Source: Nageia nagi (taxonomy: Eukaryota > Pinophyta). Taken from it: 64,000 nt of DNA. The notes under the pieces were generated by a model. That model searched no databases. It saw only the letters and a program-made list of their open reading frames with translations, and was not told the origin of the DNA. The stretch covers positions 91,698,001 to 91,762,000 of the forward strand of contig JBITNC010000001.1 of NCBI GenBank assembly GCA_050084985.1. The letters are read 5' to 3'. Both the position numbers and the translations under genes were made by a program. This document shows positions 1 through 12,095 of this stretch, piece after piece; position 1 is the stretch's first letter; the number at the start of each line of letters is the position of its first letter.

Positions 1-439
1 ATAGTTCTTGCTACTTTTGGCCATGGTTGGAGGAGGCCCTCCCTAAGGATAAACTTCCTATACCATCCAATTTTCTCCATGGAAATGAATAAGTCCAGCT
101 CTATCTATTACGGGTTCTTATCCCATGTAATTTTTAACCCCTCATCTTCCAAACTAAAGATCTCTACTAGAACTACTGATAAAATTTCAAATGCAAAAAC
201 TCCTATAATCACACAACCCTCCACCCAACTATGAGTAATCTGATGGCATACTATACATCCGAATCCTCAAATAGTTAAAAAGAAGCTCTAGTACCCTACC
301 ATATTCAGAACTTCCTCGATATCATCACTAACTAGGAGTTTCATCGGTTCTGGGTGCAAATCCTTATGCCCGTCATCGTCTCTTCCAACAGAGTTTGACA
401 TTATCACAGAGCTCGCATCATGTCACAGGAAGAATATTT
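1..439. other. no gene recognised
   Basis: No open frame with recognisable domains on either strand. Composition is closer to balanced than the AT-rich remainder of the window. Nothing identified beyond possible extra, poorly aligned units of the tandem array that follows. Confidence 0.4.
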
Positions 440-1065
440 GATAGCAAAGGTTGTAGAGTTTATTATTGCGTTTTCCCTCCCCTCCTTTCAGATAATGCAT
501 TCTTTATTTCAACTACTCTTTGATGGATCTTCTTCCTGAGCCCTCACGGTGATACATGCCGAGATTTGCTATCAACGGTTTCAGAGTTTTGACTATTCTT
601 GAGCGCAGCATGCTTTCTAGGATAACCCATTTCTGTGCGTACCCTGCTATCATTGTAATCCATGTTTTAACTCACTATTTCCAAACCTTGTATCAAATGT
701 AAACCAGTGCGTCCACAACGATTGATGGGAAACAATTTTAAAATACTCTTTGATGAATCGCCATACTTTTTTCTTGAATCCCCGTAGTGATATATGTTGG
801 GAAATTCCTATAAAGGTTGCAGAGTTTGATTTCAATTCTTAATACTACACCTTTTTAGATAACGCATTTTGTGCATATCCTACTGTCGTAATAGTCAATA
901 AACTTGTTATAATGGTCCATAAATTTTGATCTCTGTGTATTACATACCAAATCCCCATAAACTCAATATCCGTTGAGAAAATATCTCAACTACCCGTCAT
1001 GCACTTCCATACTCCCTTATTGAGCTTATGCAATGGTTCATGTGTTAAAAGGTTGTAGAGTTTGG
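440..1065. repeat. decayed tandem array, period about 237 bp
   Basis: A motif close to GGTTGTAGAGTTT recurs near 449, 578, 815 and 1051. The last two spacings are 237 and 236 bases; the first is 129, as expected for a shortened unit. A second anchor, CTCTTTGATGRAT, occurs near 515 and 745, and a third, GATAAC/GATAATGCATT-like followed by TGTGC, near 491, 620 and 858. Units are strongly diverged with indels, so this is an old satellite-like or transposon-internal array. No protein is encoded. Confidence 0.5.
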
Positions 1066-2995
1066 CTTACATCTGACAGTGGCATCGTTATTATTCCCAT
1101 TGCCTGTGTAGTCTTATGAACTGGATCAAATAGATCTATGATATGTTGATTTGAATCGTCCTTTAAACTCTACCATTACGTATAGGAAAATCATAGATCT
1201 GTGGAAAATACTGCATTCTTTTTCCATAACGTTATATAATTAGGAATGCCTACTATGTACTCTTCCAGTGTACGAGTCTTGTGGTTATCCTACGATTTAA
1301 TGCATTCATTAAGATTGTATTTGCATTAGGTTTATTATCAAATCATTGTATGGCTTCTCCAACATCCACAATTCACAAACATGTCCTCCAAATCGGTGTG
1401 AAAAGTGAATTGATCTGATTGGATAAAATTAACAGATTAATATGATATTATATTATGTTTATTTCTTCTAAAAGAGACAACTTTATATAATCAAATGATT
1501 TTTTTTTTTTTTTTTTAAAGATGGACTTTATATATATATAATGGAAAAAGTGAAATCTCAATTAAATTAGATACCATGTCTTTTTGAAAAGCATGATATG
1601 TAGTGAAAATAATTGTTATATACATTACCATGGTATAAGTTATTATGATTTTGTATAATAATGAAATTGTATGATAATGAAATATTATTTGATTATTAAT
1701 GTGTACTTAATATCATAATTGAAGGATGAAATATGAATACTATTCAATTGTACCCCACGACCAAGTAAGGGAGAAAGCATTAAATTCTCTTAAGGTCTAT
1801 TAAAAATGGGAATGAATGGGTTCAAAATGGGAACTAATGGGATAATATGAAATCCTATGGGAACACTTGGGAATACTTGGATATTTAACAAGGTAAAAAG
1901 GATTGACATGAAACGAAGGATAAAAAGAAAAAATCTAAGGAATTGATTCAACCAAAAAAGAGACTTTTGGAAAAATTTGATAGTGAAAGAAAATAGAGTG
2001 GAATATTTGTTAGTTGAACCTCCCTCGCTAAAAGAAATTTCAAAAGAATATTTCTTAAGTATGGACCACTTCGTGCCACACTTCTTAATTTATAGCAGTA
2101 GTTGACTTTGGTGTCATCTCAAGCCACGTTACTAAACACTAGTATGAGAACTTTTATAAAGTGGTATTAATTACATAGTGCCATACGTATGAGATATTTG
2201 TAGAATCACATATATTTTGTGAATTTCTAAATAAGTTATTTTCAGTCTTCCTACATACGATATGATTTCATTAGGTAATGGGTGGTTTTTATTTTATAAC
2301 CTTGCTTAAAATTAATTAGACTATACAAACCACTTGAGGGTATTGTTTCAATACACATAGCTCCTCAGGATATGGGCAAGAGGATGTTGGATTCCATGGT
2401 GAGCCGAGCTAATAGATATGAGTAGGCTAGTGTCTCATATCCTCGATAGGGTATCAGATGAGGATAGTAGTTAATAAAACTATGATTATTGGGTGAAGGT
2501 AATTTGGTAGTCATACTACTTATAGTTAAACACATAGGAGTATGATAATTATTTCATAAGCAATGATATTTTTCACTCATAAAAAAGTTTTTCTAGGACA
2601 AACTATCTACCCCTATGAGTTGGAGGGTTATCTTAGGGTGAGGATGAATATCTTAGTGGATATACATTCTCTCAAGTGATATGGGTCCTGAGTAGGAAAC
2701 CACTACACCATGTCCAAAACATTTGCTACATAGTTCATGAAATGGAAATGGTATGGTCACATCTAAGGTGTCTCCTCAATGAGATGAGCATTATGGAGTG
2801 AACACCAGAAGAGATTTATTTAGGGTTAGGTAATTAAGACTTTATCTAATCTTCCCATGTGGGTGCTAAGCTAGCAGCATTGACAAACTCATGTGGATCG
2901 CATGAATCCATTCCTAGATCTTTTAAATGTTTAAATTAATTAAAAAAAATTAGATCTAAAATTTAAGATTTTAGATGTATAGAATAAGAGGATGC
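1066..2995. other. no gene recognised; AT-rich spacer
   Basis: No coding signal. Holds an 18-base T run at 1499-1516 and a block near 1800-1880 with repeated ATGGGAA-type words. The stretch 2330-2890 is less AT-rich and could be an unrecognised old element. The part just before 2996 does not align with the start of the copia-A LTR, so that LTR copy is truncated or replaced there. Confidence 0.4.
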
Positions 2996-3423
2996 GCTAT
3001 AGATACCTTAAGTATTTAAGTGAATATGATAATGTAACTTATCCTACACTTCTTCTCATGAGCGTGTCCCTTAAGTAAAAGGGTGATGCATGTCATATCT
3101 TTGTACAATGGTTAAAAGGCTGATCCAAGGGAGTATTTTGGCCTATAAATAAAAGGCTCTCTCCTTATGATCACTCATCAAAATTTGAAGCAAAGTTATG
3201 CTCTAGGACTAGTGTCAAGAGAGGAATAAAGAGGTCTTCTAAGAGAGTTATCTTTATGAATAAGAAATATCTTAGTTAGTGGATGTACTCCCATGGTTGG
3301 AGGAACCACTTATATCTTCTATCAATTTATGAGATTATTTATGCTTTGAGTAATAACGTTTGAGAGAGATTTCAAGTGATCTTGATAGATTAAGATTTTA
3401 TTATTTTAGGATTAAATCCTTTA
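2996..3423 (+). repeat. copia-A 5' LTR (5'-truncated)
   Basis: Aligns along its length with 10565-10990 and 41620-42043, sharing the blocks GATACCTTAAGTATTTAAG, GTAACTTRTCCTACACT, GGATGTACTCCYATGGTTGG and TTTAGGATTAAATC. The first roughly 70 bases of the family LTR are not found here. It ends three bases before the primer-binding site, which fixes the boundary. Confidence 0.85.
3143..3151 (+). promoter_or_regulatory. TATA box in copia-A 5' LTR
   Basis: CTATAAATA inside the LTR; the equivalent positions read CTCTAAATA in the 3' LTR (about 10709) and CTATAAATA in the related element at 41765. Conservation between copies supports a pol II core promoter of the element. Confidence 0.6.
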
Positions 3424-3425
3424 TT

Positions 3426-3439
3426 TGGTATAAGAGCCA
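3426..3439 (+). other. copia-A primer-binding site
   Basis: TGGTATAAGAGCCA, one mismatch from the initiator-Met tRNA complement TGGTATCAGAGC used by plant copia elements. It starts two bases after the LTR end. Confidence 0.85.
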
Positions 3440-5805
3440 TCTTGGAGGATCCTCTTCAACATTCTTGGAGGTTTCATATTTCTTTATCCTTGGTGGTGAT
3501 TCATCTTCATCCTTGTGAGGTAAAACCTTTGAAGGTATAGCCTCTTTCTTTCTCTCCTTCTTTTCTAAATTATTACTTGTTACTAACATATTTGGTGTTA
3601 TGTGTTAGTTCAATATTTTTTACAACATTTTCTTAAAACAATATAGCAATATATTATTATGCAATTTTTTTATATATACTAATATTTTTTTTATCTTAGT
3701 TTCATTTATTTTTGCTTAGTATATTGCTATAAAATGGAGGGTATGGGCATCTATCAATAGGTGGTTGTATTATACAAAATACATTTTTACAAGTTTTTAT
3801 TACTAAAGAAGAGTAATTATTATTTTTAAAATGCAATATGATGAGTGTAAAAAATCTTCAATGAATTTTTTTTCTTTGTGCAATATTAAAAGAAAGGGGG
3901 TTTATTAAAAAAAAATTCTAAAAAAAAGGAAAAAGTATATTATAATTGTTTGAATGTTTTGAAAAATGGGGTGGGGGGATGGTGGTCAACCCCTGCCAGA
4001 CCATGACCACCATTGTTTGGCCCAACTATGACTATCTCACCCCCATAGAGTAGCCTTAATAAATGAAGACCTCACCATTGTATGGATACCCCTATTTTGC
4101 ATGAAATCTGCATCAAATAAAATGTATAAGACATGGCCACCACTTGAATCTTTAGGGACTAGTAGCTTGAGGACTTCTAAAATGCTATTGCTTTAATTGC
4201 TCTGCTATACTCCTTCCTCTTTCAATACTAGTGGGGTACAAAGAATCTTCCATTTTGAAACATAATGTAGGAAATAAATAAGTGGGAAGCATGAAATTGT
4301 GTTTACATCTTGAGCACCATCTTTGGCCCTCTTGCAGACACACCCACCATTGCATCCATCATCCCTTCCATGTTCACCATCATGAAATTGTGTCTACATC
4401 TGGATGTTACTCAGATAATGATACCATGATGGTTCTTGACCACTTTGTACCCCACTAGGTTGGACCCTTGCAACACTTTCCTCACTACATTGCTCAACAA
4501 TACCTTTATAGAAAGTGGATTTTGAGGTTTACTATGTGTGCAATGTTTATCTAAACACCATGCAACCATGGACCTGACTGATGCACCTTGCCCCACTAGC
4601 AACCTAATTAGCTCGTATCCTCCTCTAGGATTCTTCTCCCCATCCATGCTCCATGGGAAGCTGACTCATTAGGCCGCTTAACCCTCTCTTCCTACCTCCA
4701 TCTCAATATTTTTGGTCTTCCTTTTTTTAGATATCTTTTTCTAATATTACTTGCACTTTTTTCTTATGGTTTCTTGCAAGGTAGTTTGACCATCAATTAC
4801 CAACTACCAGCATTAATTGTATGGAGTGGAGTGTGGGATTTCTCCTCTCATTTTATTTAATATTGAAAAGGATGAATTTTTTTTGCAATGTTAAAAATGT
4901 AACAAATTTCTTTCCTTAAGTGATAAAATTGTAAATGAGGAATTTGTTTTTAAGTATATGATTGGTTCAAATTTTTTAAGTAAAAGGAGAAAATTGTTTA
5001 CTTAAAAAGTGATGGTTGTTACTTCAAAAATAATGAACCCATGCTTTTTGTAAAGTAGTCCTCTTAGGGTTGGTAACAAAACCCATTGAACTCTTAGGTT
5101 TCAAATATTGTTGGATGATGTATCATTTGTTTTAATAACTTCACTTTATGTTATGCACTTTATTTTATTTTTATAAAAATCACAAATATTGAATGTACAA
5201 CCCCTAAAATCAACACATCCACACATATATTCCACAACATGACTTGTTTGGGAAGCCATGAGATGAGGATAAGAAATACTAAAGCCTTTACTTTGACAAT
5301 CCAAATGGTGAAAAGTTTGTACTTCTTAATTGTCCCTAAATCCTCTAGTGGTCTAGACATAACTTAATATAGGTGGACATTCATGTGTGTAGTGATACCA
5401 TATTTGTGTACGTTCATTGAGGGATTATCCTGATAAACTAGAGGAACAATTTGAAACTTAATCAAGATAATAATTTTACCAATCCAACATATGTAAAAAC
5501 ATTGGAAAATGGTTAGTAATCCTCATTAAGAGAGTATATTACTAAACAAGTTAAACTGATAGATGATTTATAGGACTTGGGCTCCACCTTGCAGGCATCC
5601 AAGTGAAGGCTTAATTTTATTTTATATAAGAAAATAGGACCTAGGCTCCACCTTGTGAGCATGCCTTTTTTGATCAAATTTTATTAATTCAACATGTATG
5701 GTTAATCAATTTGAATAAATATAAACTTATATGAATGATTAAACTTAATATGTATAGTTGATTTATTTAACATGGTTACATTAGTTAACATTTTCATCTA
5801 CTTGT
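3440..5805. other. unexplained segment between primer site and gag
   Basis: Plant copia elements normally begin gag within about 100-200 bases of the primer site; here gag starts about 2.4 kb later. The stretch has no recognised domain on either strand. A minus-strand frame at 3401-3589 is hydrophilic (rich in K, E, D) and another at 4411-4647 (78 codons) lies in a GC-richer island at 4300-4700; neither resembles a family I know. A perfect 10-bp inverted repeat sits at 3979-3988 and 4004-4013. It is probably one or more nested insertions whose ends I cannot place. Confidence 0.4.
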
Positions 5806-5810
5806 GTAGC

Positions 5811-6650
5811 AAATGGGAGACACCTTCTTACCAAGCATATTCTTGATGGTTCACATTATGGTATTTGGAAACCTCAAATGAATGTTGAATAGGTAAGAAA
5901 ACTATGGCAAATAGTTAATAAGAACCTAGTTGTTCTTACATATGAGAAGAAACTTGAAGCTTACAACACAAAGAATGAGTTGATAATCTTTATGATTTTT
6001 TGTACAGTATTAGACAAAGTGTCTCTTATGATATCTTCATTAATATTTGCAAAAGAAACTTGAGATAAGCTCAAAAAAATCTACCTAGGGTCTAAATTTT
6101 CAAGAAGATTCACCATTATCTAAAAGTTGGTTCAATCTCATCAAAGAGAAGATAAAAATTTTGCCATCTATTTGAACAAGATTATTGACTTTATGATCCA
6201 ACTTGTTGGTTGTGGCTACAGTTGAATCAATAATGAGTTCATGGTCTTCATCATTCTTCAAAGCCTTTCTTCCAAGTTTAGTAACTTTGTTATAGTTATT
6301 AAGACTAGGCTTAATGACAAAGAAGTATTCTCTTTTGAGAACCTTTCAAGGCTCCTTCTAAAGCATGAGTAAACTCTTAACAAAAGGTATTGATATCTTA
6401 TCCAAAAGATAATAATGTTTCTTTAAGAGCAACCAAAACTCCTTTCAAGAATAAGTTCAAGCATCAAAAGAAGTATTTTCTTGTTACCTCCAAGAAGTTT
6501 GAGAAGAAGGGAAACAACAATTACAAATAAAAAGATGAAAAGGGCTAGATAAATAAACCAAATCCCAAGGTAAATTTTGATGGTAATTACAACTTTTGTG
6601 GCATCTATAGTCACAAATAATTTGATTGATACAAAAAAAAAATAATAAAA
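5811..6650 (+). pseudogene. copia-A gag relic
   Basis: Translation around 5830 reads HILDGSHYGIWKPQM, the start of a copia Gag (UBN2 type, normally '..NY..WK..M'). Further on, a phrase like 'DKLKKIYLGSK' and 'FSFENLSRLLLKHE' follow Gag order. Near 6590 a remnant of the CCHC zinc knuckle is visible (FCGIYSHK). Gag would have formed the virus-like particle around the RNA. Several in-frame stops and frame changes; non-functional. An antisense open frame at 6423-6738 is a low-complexity shadow. Confidence 0.75.
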
Positions 6651-6734
6651 GAAAAAGAGAAATAGAAATGTGAAAAACTTCAAAGGAAAGAAGAATATTA
6701 AAGCAAATTTTATTTATGCTCTTTACTCCATGAC

Positions 6735-7840
6735 TCACACCTTCTCAACTGATTGGATTGTTAATTTTAGGTGAGCTAATCACCTATACTTTGAAAAAGA
6801 TAAGATTTAATATTTTCATAAGTATATAATGGATGTAGGTGTGATAAGTGATAATTCAATCCTTGGAGTCTAAGGGATTAGGAGTGTGTTGATTCATAAA
6901 TTTTTTTAAAAAAATATGCTCCATGTATTTAAGCTTAGAATGAACTTTCTTTTCATAATTCAACTTGCAAGGAAAAGATATTCATTTGATTTCAACTCAT
7001 ACTCTTGGTGCATTAAGAAGGGACTTGCCACTATGGTGAAAGATTTAGTGAAAGATGATCTCTACATTATGGATCAAATTATAACAAAGATGTGTCTTGC
7101 TACAAATATTTTCTCTAGGGGAAATTTTTGGCACCAATGTTTAGGAAAACATAACAATAAAATTATTCAAATCATAAAAGATCAAGAACATGTGGTAGGT
7201 TTGCCTTTGATTTCACCCATAATTAATTTATTTGAGAAGTGCATCCTAGGCAAGATAAATAGACATATATTTAAAAAAGATAAAGTAAAAATGCTAACCT
7301 AATATCTTCAGCTTGTGCATTTAGATTTGATAGATCCATTTTAGATTAAGTTTCTTGGGGGAGCATCTTATGTCTTAGCCTTCATCAATGAATTTAGTAG
7401 GATGACATTTGGTTATCTACTTAGGAATAAGGATCAAACCTTTAACATGTTTAAAGATTTTAAGGCCTTAGTTTAAGATTAGACTAACTTTAAAATCAAG
7501 ATGTTGAAATCATATAATGGAGGAGAGTATAACTACAATGAATTTAATGCCTATTATACCAAGTACAGAATCAAGAAGCAATTTATAATTTCTTACACTC
7601 GTTAAAAAAATGATGTTGACAAGAAAAATAGGATAGTTATGAAGATGGATAGATGCATATTGAGAAATCTTCTTAGTTTCTTATGAGATGAAGCTGTGAG
7701 AATTGCAATTTAGACCTTCAATAAGTGTGCCATAAAACAAATTGAGGAAAAAACTCCTTTTGAGGTATGGACATGAAAGAAACCCAACATATATCACTTT
7801 AGAGCATTTGGTTGTGAAGCCTTCTCATACATTGTTTTAG
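6735..7840 (+). pseudogene. copia-A protease-integrase relic
   Basis: Near 6755 the segment TDWIVNF corresponds to the start of the copia protease just before its DSG active site; the active site itself is degraded. From about 7128 FWHQCLGKHNNKII matches the integrase HHCC zinc region (H...LGH), with CILGK marking the cysteine side at 7243. The catalytic core follows: HLDLIDPF near 7318, FINEFSRMTFGYL near 7383, and SYNGGEYNYNEF near 7512 (SDNGGEF in active copies). The longest open stretch is 6916-7302. Many stops, including the doubly stopped part near 7472-7482, make it inactive. Confidence 0.82.
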
Positions 7841-9090
7841 AAAAATCAAAAAAGTTGGATAAAAGAGATAAAAAATGTATCTTTGTGGGCTATAAAAATT
7901 AGCATAAAGGTTATAGTCTTTAATCTGTTTCCTATAGAGAAGTGTTTATCTTAAGAGATATAAATTTTAATGAACTTTCTGAAGAATTTACTTCCAATGA
8001 GGATGTTGATGATCTAGATGATTATTCAGTTGCACTTAACTAGTTCGATATAGATATAGATAAATCACCAAAAGAGAAAAAATATTCAAATCAGAGGTTG
8101 ATAAGAAGTATGAACTTGAATAAATCCTTATTTTTAAAAATTGATAACAAGAATGAGCCCTTATCATTCAAGGAAGCTTCAAAGCACAAGTGCTATATGG
8201 AAGCCATGAAGGTGGAGTATGAGGTGCTTATGAAAAATAAAACTTAGTACTTAGTTCCTTATCCCAATGAAAGGAATATGATTAGCAATAAGTGGATATA
8301 CAAGATCAAGCATAATTCACTTAAGAATATTGAAAAATACAAGAAAATGTTAGTGGATAAATGTTTTGCTCAAAAATATAGAGTTGATTATGAGAAAACT
8401 TTTGCTCCTATAGAAAAGATAACCACTATTAGGATAATCCTTGCTCTTTCAGCAGCTCAGGGATGGAAATTTTTTTAACTTGATATTAAGAGGGTATTTT
8501 TCAATGGTGAATTAGATGCAAAAATCTACATGAATCAACTAGAAAGGTTTATTGTGGATGAAAAAGAGTTATTTGTGTGCAAGATAAATAAGTCATTGTA
8601 TGGACTTAAACAAGCACCTAGAGCTTGGTACAAAAAGATTTCAGGATACTTTGTAGATATTTGATTCTTTGAGTGCTTCTTAGACTCTAATATATATGTT
8701 TTTAATCAAATAAAATATATTATCTTGATTCTTCTTTATGTGGATGATCTTCTAATCATTAGGAATAATGATAAAATCATCCAATAGTGCATATCCAAAC
8801 TTAAAGAAATATTTAAAATGATTGATCTTGGTCTCTTGCACTGCTACCTTAGATTGTAAGTGTACTAATATAAGGATTGTACTTATTTTACTAAATCTAA
8901 GTATATATTAGACATCTTATAAAATTTTGGAATGGAGGAGTGCAAATTTACTACGATCTTGATCTCTCCTAGAATCACTATCTCTTAGCTCCAACTCTCA
9001 ATTAGTAGATGCTACAACTTATAGATAATTAATTAGCAGTCTTCTTCATTTGACTATTTTCAGGCTAGATATTTTTTTTGCAATGAATTT
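7841..9090 (+). pseudogene. copia-A reverse transcriptase relic
   Basis: KWIYKIKHN at 8293 begins the RT domain; FAPIEKITTIRIILALSAAQ at 8401-8460, FFNGELDAKIYMNQ at about 8499, and SLYGLKQAPRAWY at 8594 are diagnostic for copia RT. The polymerase active site is intact as YVDDL at 8737-8751. The open stretch 8278-8478 contains the first part. Stops at about 8478, 8662, 8787 and beyond break the frame. The RT would have copied the element RNA from the Met-tRNA primer. Inactive relic. Confidence 0.88.
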
Positions 9091-9712
9091 GATGGTACAA
9101 TTCATACAAAAATTATATGTTGAGCATCTCAATGTTGTTAAAAACATATTAAGGTATGTTACAAGGAAAAAAGATCTTACTCTTAAGTATTCCAAGTTGC
9201 CCTTATTTGTTCTCTTAGGATTCTTAGATTTTGACTATGAAGATGATAAAGATGATAGAAAATCAACCTTTACATATGTGTTTAGCATTGGTTCAAGTGC
9301 TATCTCTTAGGATTCCAATATGTAGCTTACTATTTCTCTTTCCACTATAGAAGATGAATACTAAGCTATGTTTATTGCAACCTAAGAAGCTATTTAGCTT
9401 AGGCATCTTCTGAAAGAAATTAGATATGAGAAAGCTCATCCATATTAGATTTCTTTAGATAATAAATTGGCTATTTCTTTGGTTAAGAATCATATTTTCC
9501 ATCAGAAAATAAAATACGTAGAAATCCAAGCCCACTTCATTAGGGAGAAGATTCTCGATGGCATTATACACTTGTAGTATTGTCCATCTAGTTTGAATTA
9601 TGCTGATTTGTTCACCAATCCCCTTCCTGAAGCTCAGTTCAATAAGCTTAGGGATTCTATTAGGTTGGTGAAGTTTCTCTCAAGGGGAATGAAGTTTGAA
9701 TTCTTATGTTGA
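9091..9712 (+). pseudogene. copia-A RNase H relic
   Basis: HLNVVKNILRYVTRKKDLTLKY at 9128 links RT to RNase H. FLDFDYEDDKDDRKSTFTYVF at 9223 matches the copia 'Y.DADWA.D...RRSTSGY' site, followed by ISLSTIEDEY near 9330 ('LSTTEAEY') and LDNKLAISLVKN near 9457 ('CDNQSAI.LA.N'). The end reads ADLFTNPLPEAQFNKLR, the usual copia C-terminus, and a natural stop lies at 9710-9712. Several internal stops. Confidence 0.85.
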
Positions 9713-9856
9713 ATTCATATTTATGATGATAACTTCACTCTTAGGAGGATTTTTAGCTATATAGTATTGATTTATGTATGTACTTTTTGATTAGTTCTTC
9801 TTGTGTGATCAACTATTTGTACACCTAAGCATATAATAGACCATTTTTAGCATATT

Positions 9857-9990
9857 TAGTTATCTATGTGGAAGGAACTCACATGTGCATATGATAATTT
9901 TTTTTATACTATTTAGTTATCCATATGTGAGGAACTCATATGTGTCTTTTAGCACTATTCAATTATCCATGCATGAGGAACTCGTATGTG
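9857..9990 (+). repeat. 3' untranslated tandem repeat of copia-A
   Basis: Three diverged copies of TAGTTATCCATATGTGAGGA-like units begin at about 9857, 9914 and 9960 (spacings 57 and 46). Two copies of the same unit occur at 40960-41045 in the related element, so the repeat belongs to the element. Units contain the palindromic words CACATGTG or CATATG. Confidence 0.6.
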
Positions 9991-10485
9991 TATTTTATCA
10001 TTCTCTATTTGTGATGATAGTCAACACATATTTTGTATACAACACATGAATATGAGTATTATTTTAGCATCTTTGTGATGATTTATAGTGCACCATTGAT
10101 TAGTGTATGGATGGTATTACTTGATTCATTTATCCTTGTTGATATGAATGTGTACATGATGCATGTAACTAATCTTATTTTTTGAGTTACTTGTAGCTTG
10201 TAGGTTTCTTCTTGAGATTGCAAGCTACTTCAGATATGAAGGCTTATGGAGGCTCATCATGTCAAATTCCAGTTGGATGACTACTTTATGTATATTGAAA
10301 CCAATTTTGATTAATTATTGTATTGTAAACCATTTGTTAGAATGGTAAAGTAGTGAGTCTCAAACTAAGTTCTTATTTACTTTACAAAGATGTAAAAGTT
10401 CTCATCTTTGATTGTATCTATATGGAGAAGAACTCTCTAGATATTCTTTCTTTTTTCTCTCTTTTCATTTTATTTCAATATTGCA

Positions 10486-10990
10486 TTAAAGGGGAGTTTT
10501 GGAATGTATAATGCATTTTTTTAAGATTTTGTAATATTTTTCTTGTAAATTTATCAATAATTAAAAGTATCCATAGATACCTTAAGTATTTAAGTGAATA
10601 TGATAATGTAACTTGTCCTACACTCCTCATGGGCATGCCCTTTGGGTATAAGGGTGAAGCATGTCATGTCTTTGTATAATGGTTAAAAAGGTGATCAAAG
10701 GGAGGATTTTAGCCTCTAAATAGAAGGCCATCTCCTTGTGATCACTCATCAAAAGTTGAAGAAAAGTTATGCTCTAGAATTAGTGTTAAGAAATAAAGAG
10801 GTCTTGTAAGAGAATTATCTTTATGAATGAGAAAAATATTAGTTATTGGATGTACTCCTATGGTTGGAGGAACCACTTATATCTTATGTCATTTTGTGAG
10901 ATTGTTTATGCTCTAAGTGTTAATATTTGAGAGAGATTTCAAGTGATTTTGATAGATTAGAATTTTAATATTTTAGGATTAAATCTTTCA
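10486..10990 (+). repeat. copia-A polypurine tract and 3' LTR
   Basis: AAAGGGGAG at 10488-10496 is the polypurine tract that primes plus-strand DNA. The LTR proper runs 10497-10990 and opens TTTTGGAATGTATAATGC, where other copies suggest TGTT at the very end. It closes TTTCA. The same start and polypurine tract occur at 41533-41560. Confidence 0.82.
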
Positions 10991-11124
10991 AAAGGGTAAG
11001 CTTATCACTCTTGTATTCAAGGATATTAATGCTCTTCTCCAATTCTTGTGAGAAAAGGTCCTCCAATTGAAAAGTAAGTTCAGACATTATTCTTCAACTT
11101 GATGTTTGTAATTCATTTAATTAT

Positions 11125-11223
11125 CCATCCCTTGGGTACTTGGGGCAATAAGTACTTGATGATTCTCTTAGTATATTCTCATCTCTTGGGTACTTAGGGA
11201 AATAAGTACTAGATGATTCTCTT
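11125..11223. repeat. 55-bp tandem duplication
   Basis: Two copies of a 44-bp core (CATCYCTTGGGTACTTRGGG...GATGATTCTCTT) at 11125-11169 and 11180-11223, differing at a few positions. The rest of 10991-11340 has no gene. Confidence 0.75.
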
Positions 11224-11338
11224 TGATGATGATCCTTCTAGTTTACTCTTCATGATGTTGATCCTTATACTTTTCTAGTTATGATAATCATTATACTTTG
11301 ATAATTACATGATAATCCTATGATATGAGAACCTAACA

Positions 11339-11342
<4 letters not shown>

Positions 11343-11414
<72 letters not shown>
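11343..11414. repeat. compound (TA)n(TG)n microsatellite
   Basis: About 16 TA units (11343-11375) run directly into about 20 TG units (11375-11414) without interruption. Purity suggests recent expansion, in contrast to the decayed surroundings. Confidence 0.97.
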
Positions 11415-11415
<1 letters not shown>

Positions 11416-11967
11416 TAAAGTTTATTATTTTATTACAAATGCAGATAATTTTCTTTGTGATATTTTGAGAGACGTCATTCCATTCCTAACAATAGTGCTC
11501 TATTTGCAAAAGGTAAAATGACACTATTTCATAAAATTATGATGTCTTTCAATAGGTAACTACAGGTAATATTTGGATGTTCCTTATTCTTTAGTTATTA
11601 ATGAAATGATTGATAAAAATAAATGTGCTAAAGGTAAGTCCTCTTAAGTGGGCAACATGTTTGATGTTCATATTTGTATTATGAATGTTTAATAATTTTT
11701 AGCATCATGAATATATTTTCTATTCATTTTAGCTAAACTTGGAAAAAAATGTAGTGGAAAATTTTAGCAATGCTACTAAGTTCTAAGTGATGTTGCTATG
11801 TTATTTAGGTGAAATCAATCACTTTTCATAAAATATGCTTTTTTGTAATGGCCAATAGTGAAAAACGTTAATGATTCATCACTTTTCTTAAATAGTTATT
11901 TCTCATTGATTATTTTCCTCATTGTTTAAAAGTTGATAATCATGTTATGGATTAAGTGTTAAAATTT

Positions 11968-12095
11968 ATATCATGTTTTTCTTAAAATGTTTTCTCATAT
12001 CATGCTTTTCATATAATGTTTATCATATCATGCTTATCACTATATGGCTATTGAATGCTTATCACATATTGCTTATCATGGATTTCTTATCATAT
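11968..12095 (+). repeat. short tandem repeats in Tat-B 3' untranslated region
   Basis: Imperfect repeats of roughly 20-26 bp built on ATCATATCATGCTTATC. They lie in the part of the Tat element downstream of integrase, where Tat-F and Tat-E also carry tandem repeats. Confidence 0.55.

Larger units (their letters stand above)
2996..10990 (+). mobile_element. Ty1/copia retrotransposon copia-A, old and inactive
   Basis: Two related LTRs (2996-3423 and 10497-10990) flank a primer site, a gag relic and a pol relic in the order protease, integrase, reverse transcriptase, RNase H, which is the Ty1/copia order. The frame is broken by many stops but domain order is intact. A 2.4-kb stretch between primer site and gag has no copia similarity I can see and may be a later insertion. 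A second, shorter family member lies at 40157-42043. No target duplication can be read because the left LTR end is missing. Confidence 0.88.

Noticed and set aside
650-835. 61-codon minus-strand frame near the window start.
   Set aside because: Overlaps the decayed tandem array and is not preserved in the neighbouring units.
6423-6738. Two overlapping minus-strand frames of 86 and 84 codons, rich in F, L and I.
   Set aside because: They are antisense to the copia-A gag relic, in low-complexity AT-rich sequence, and show no domain; shadows.
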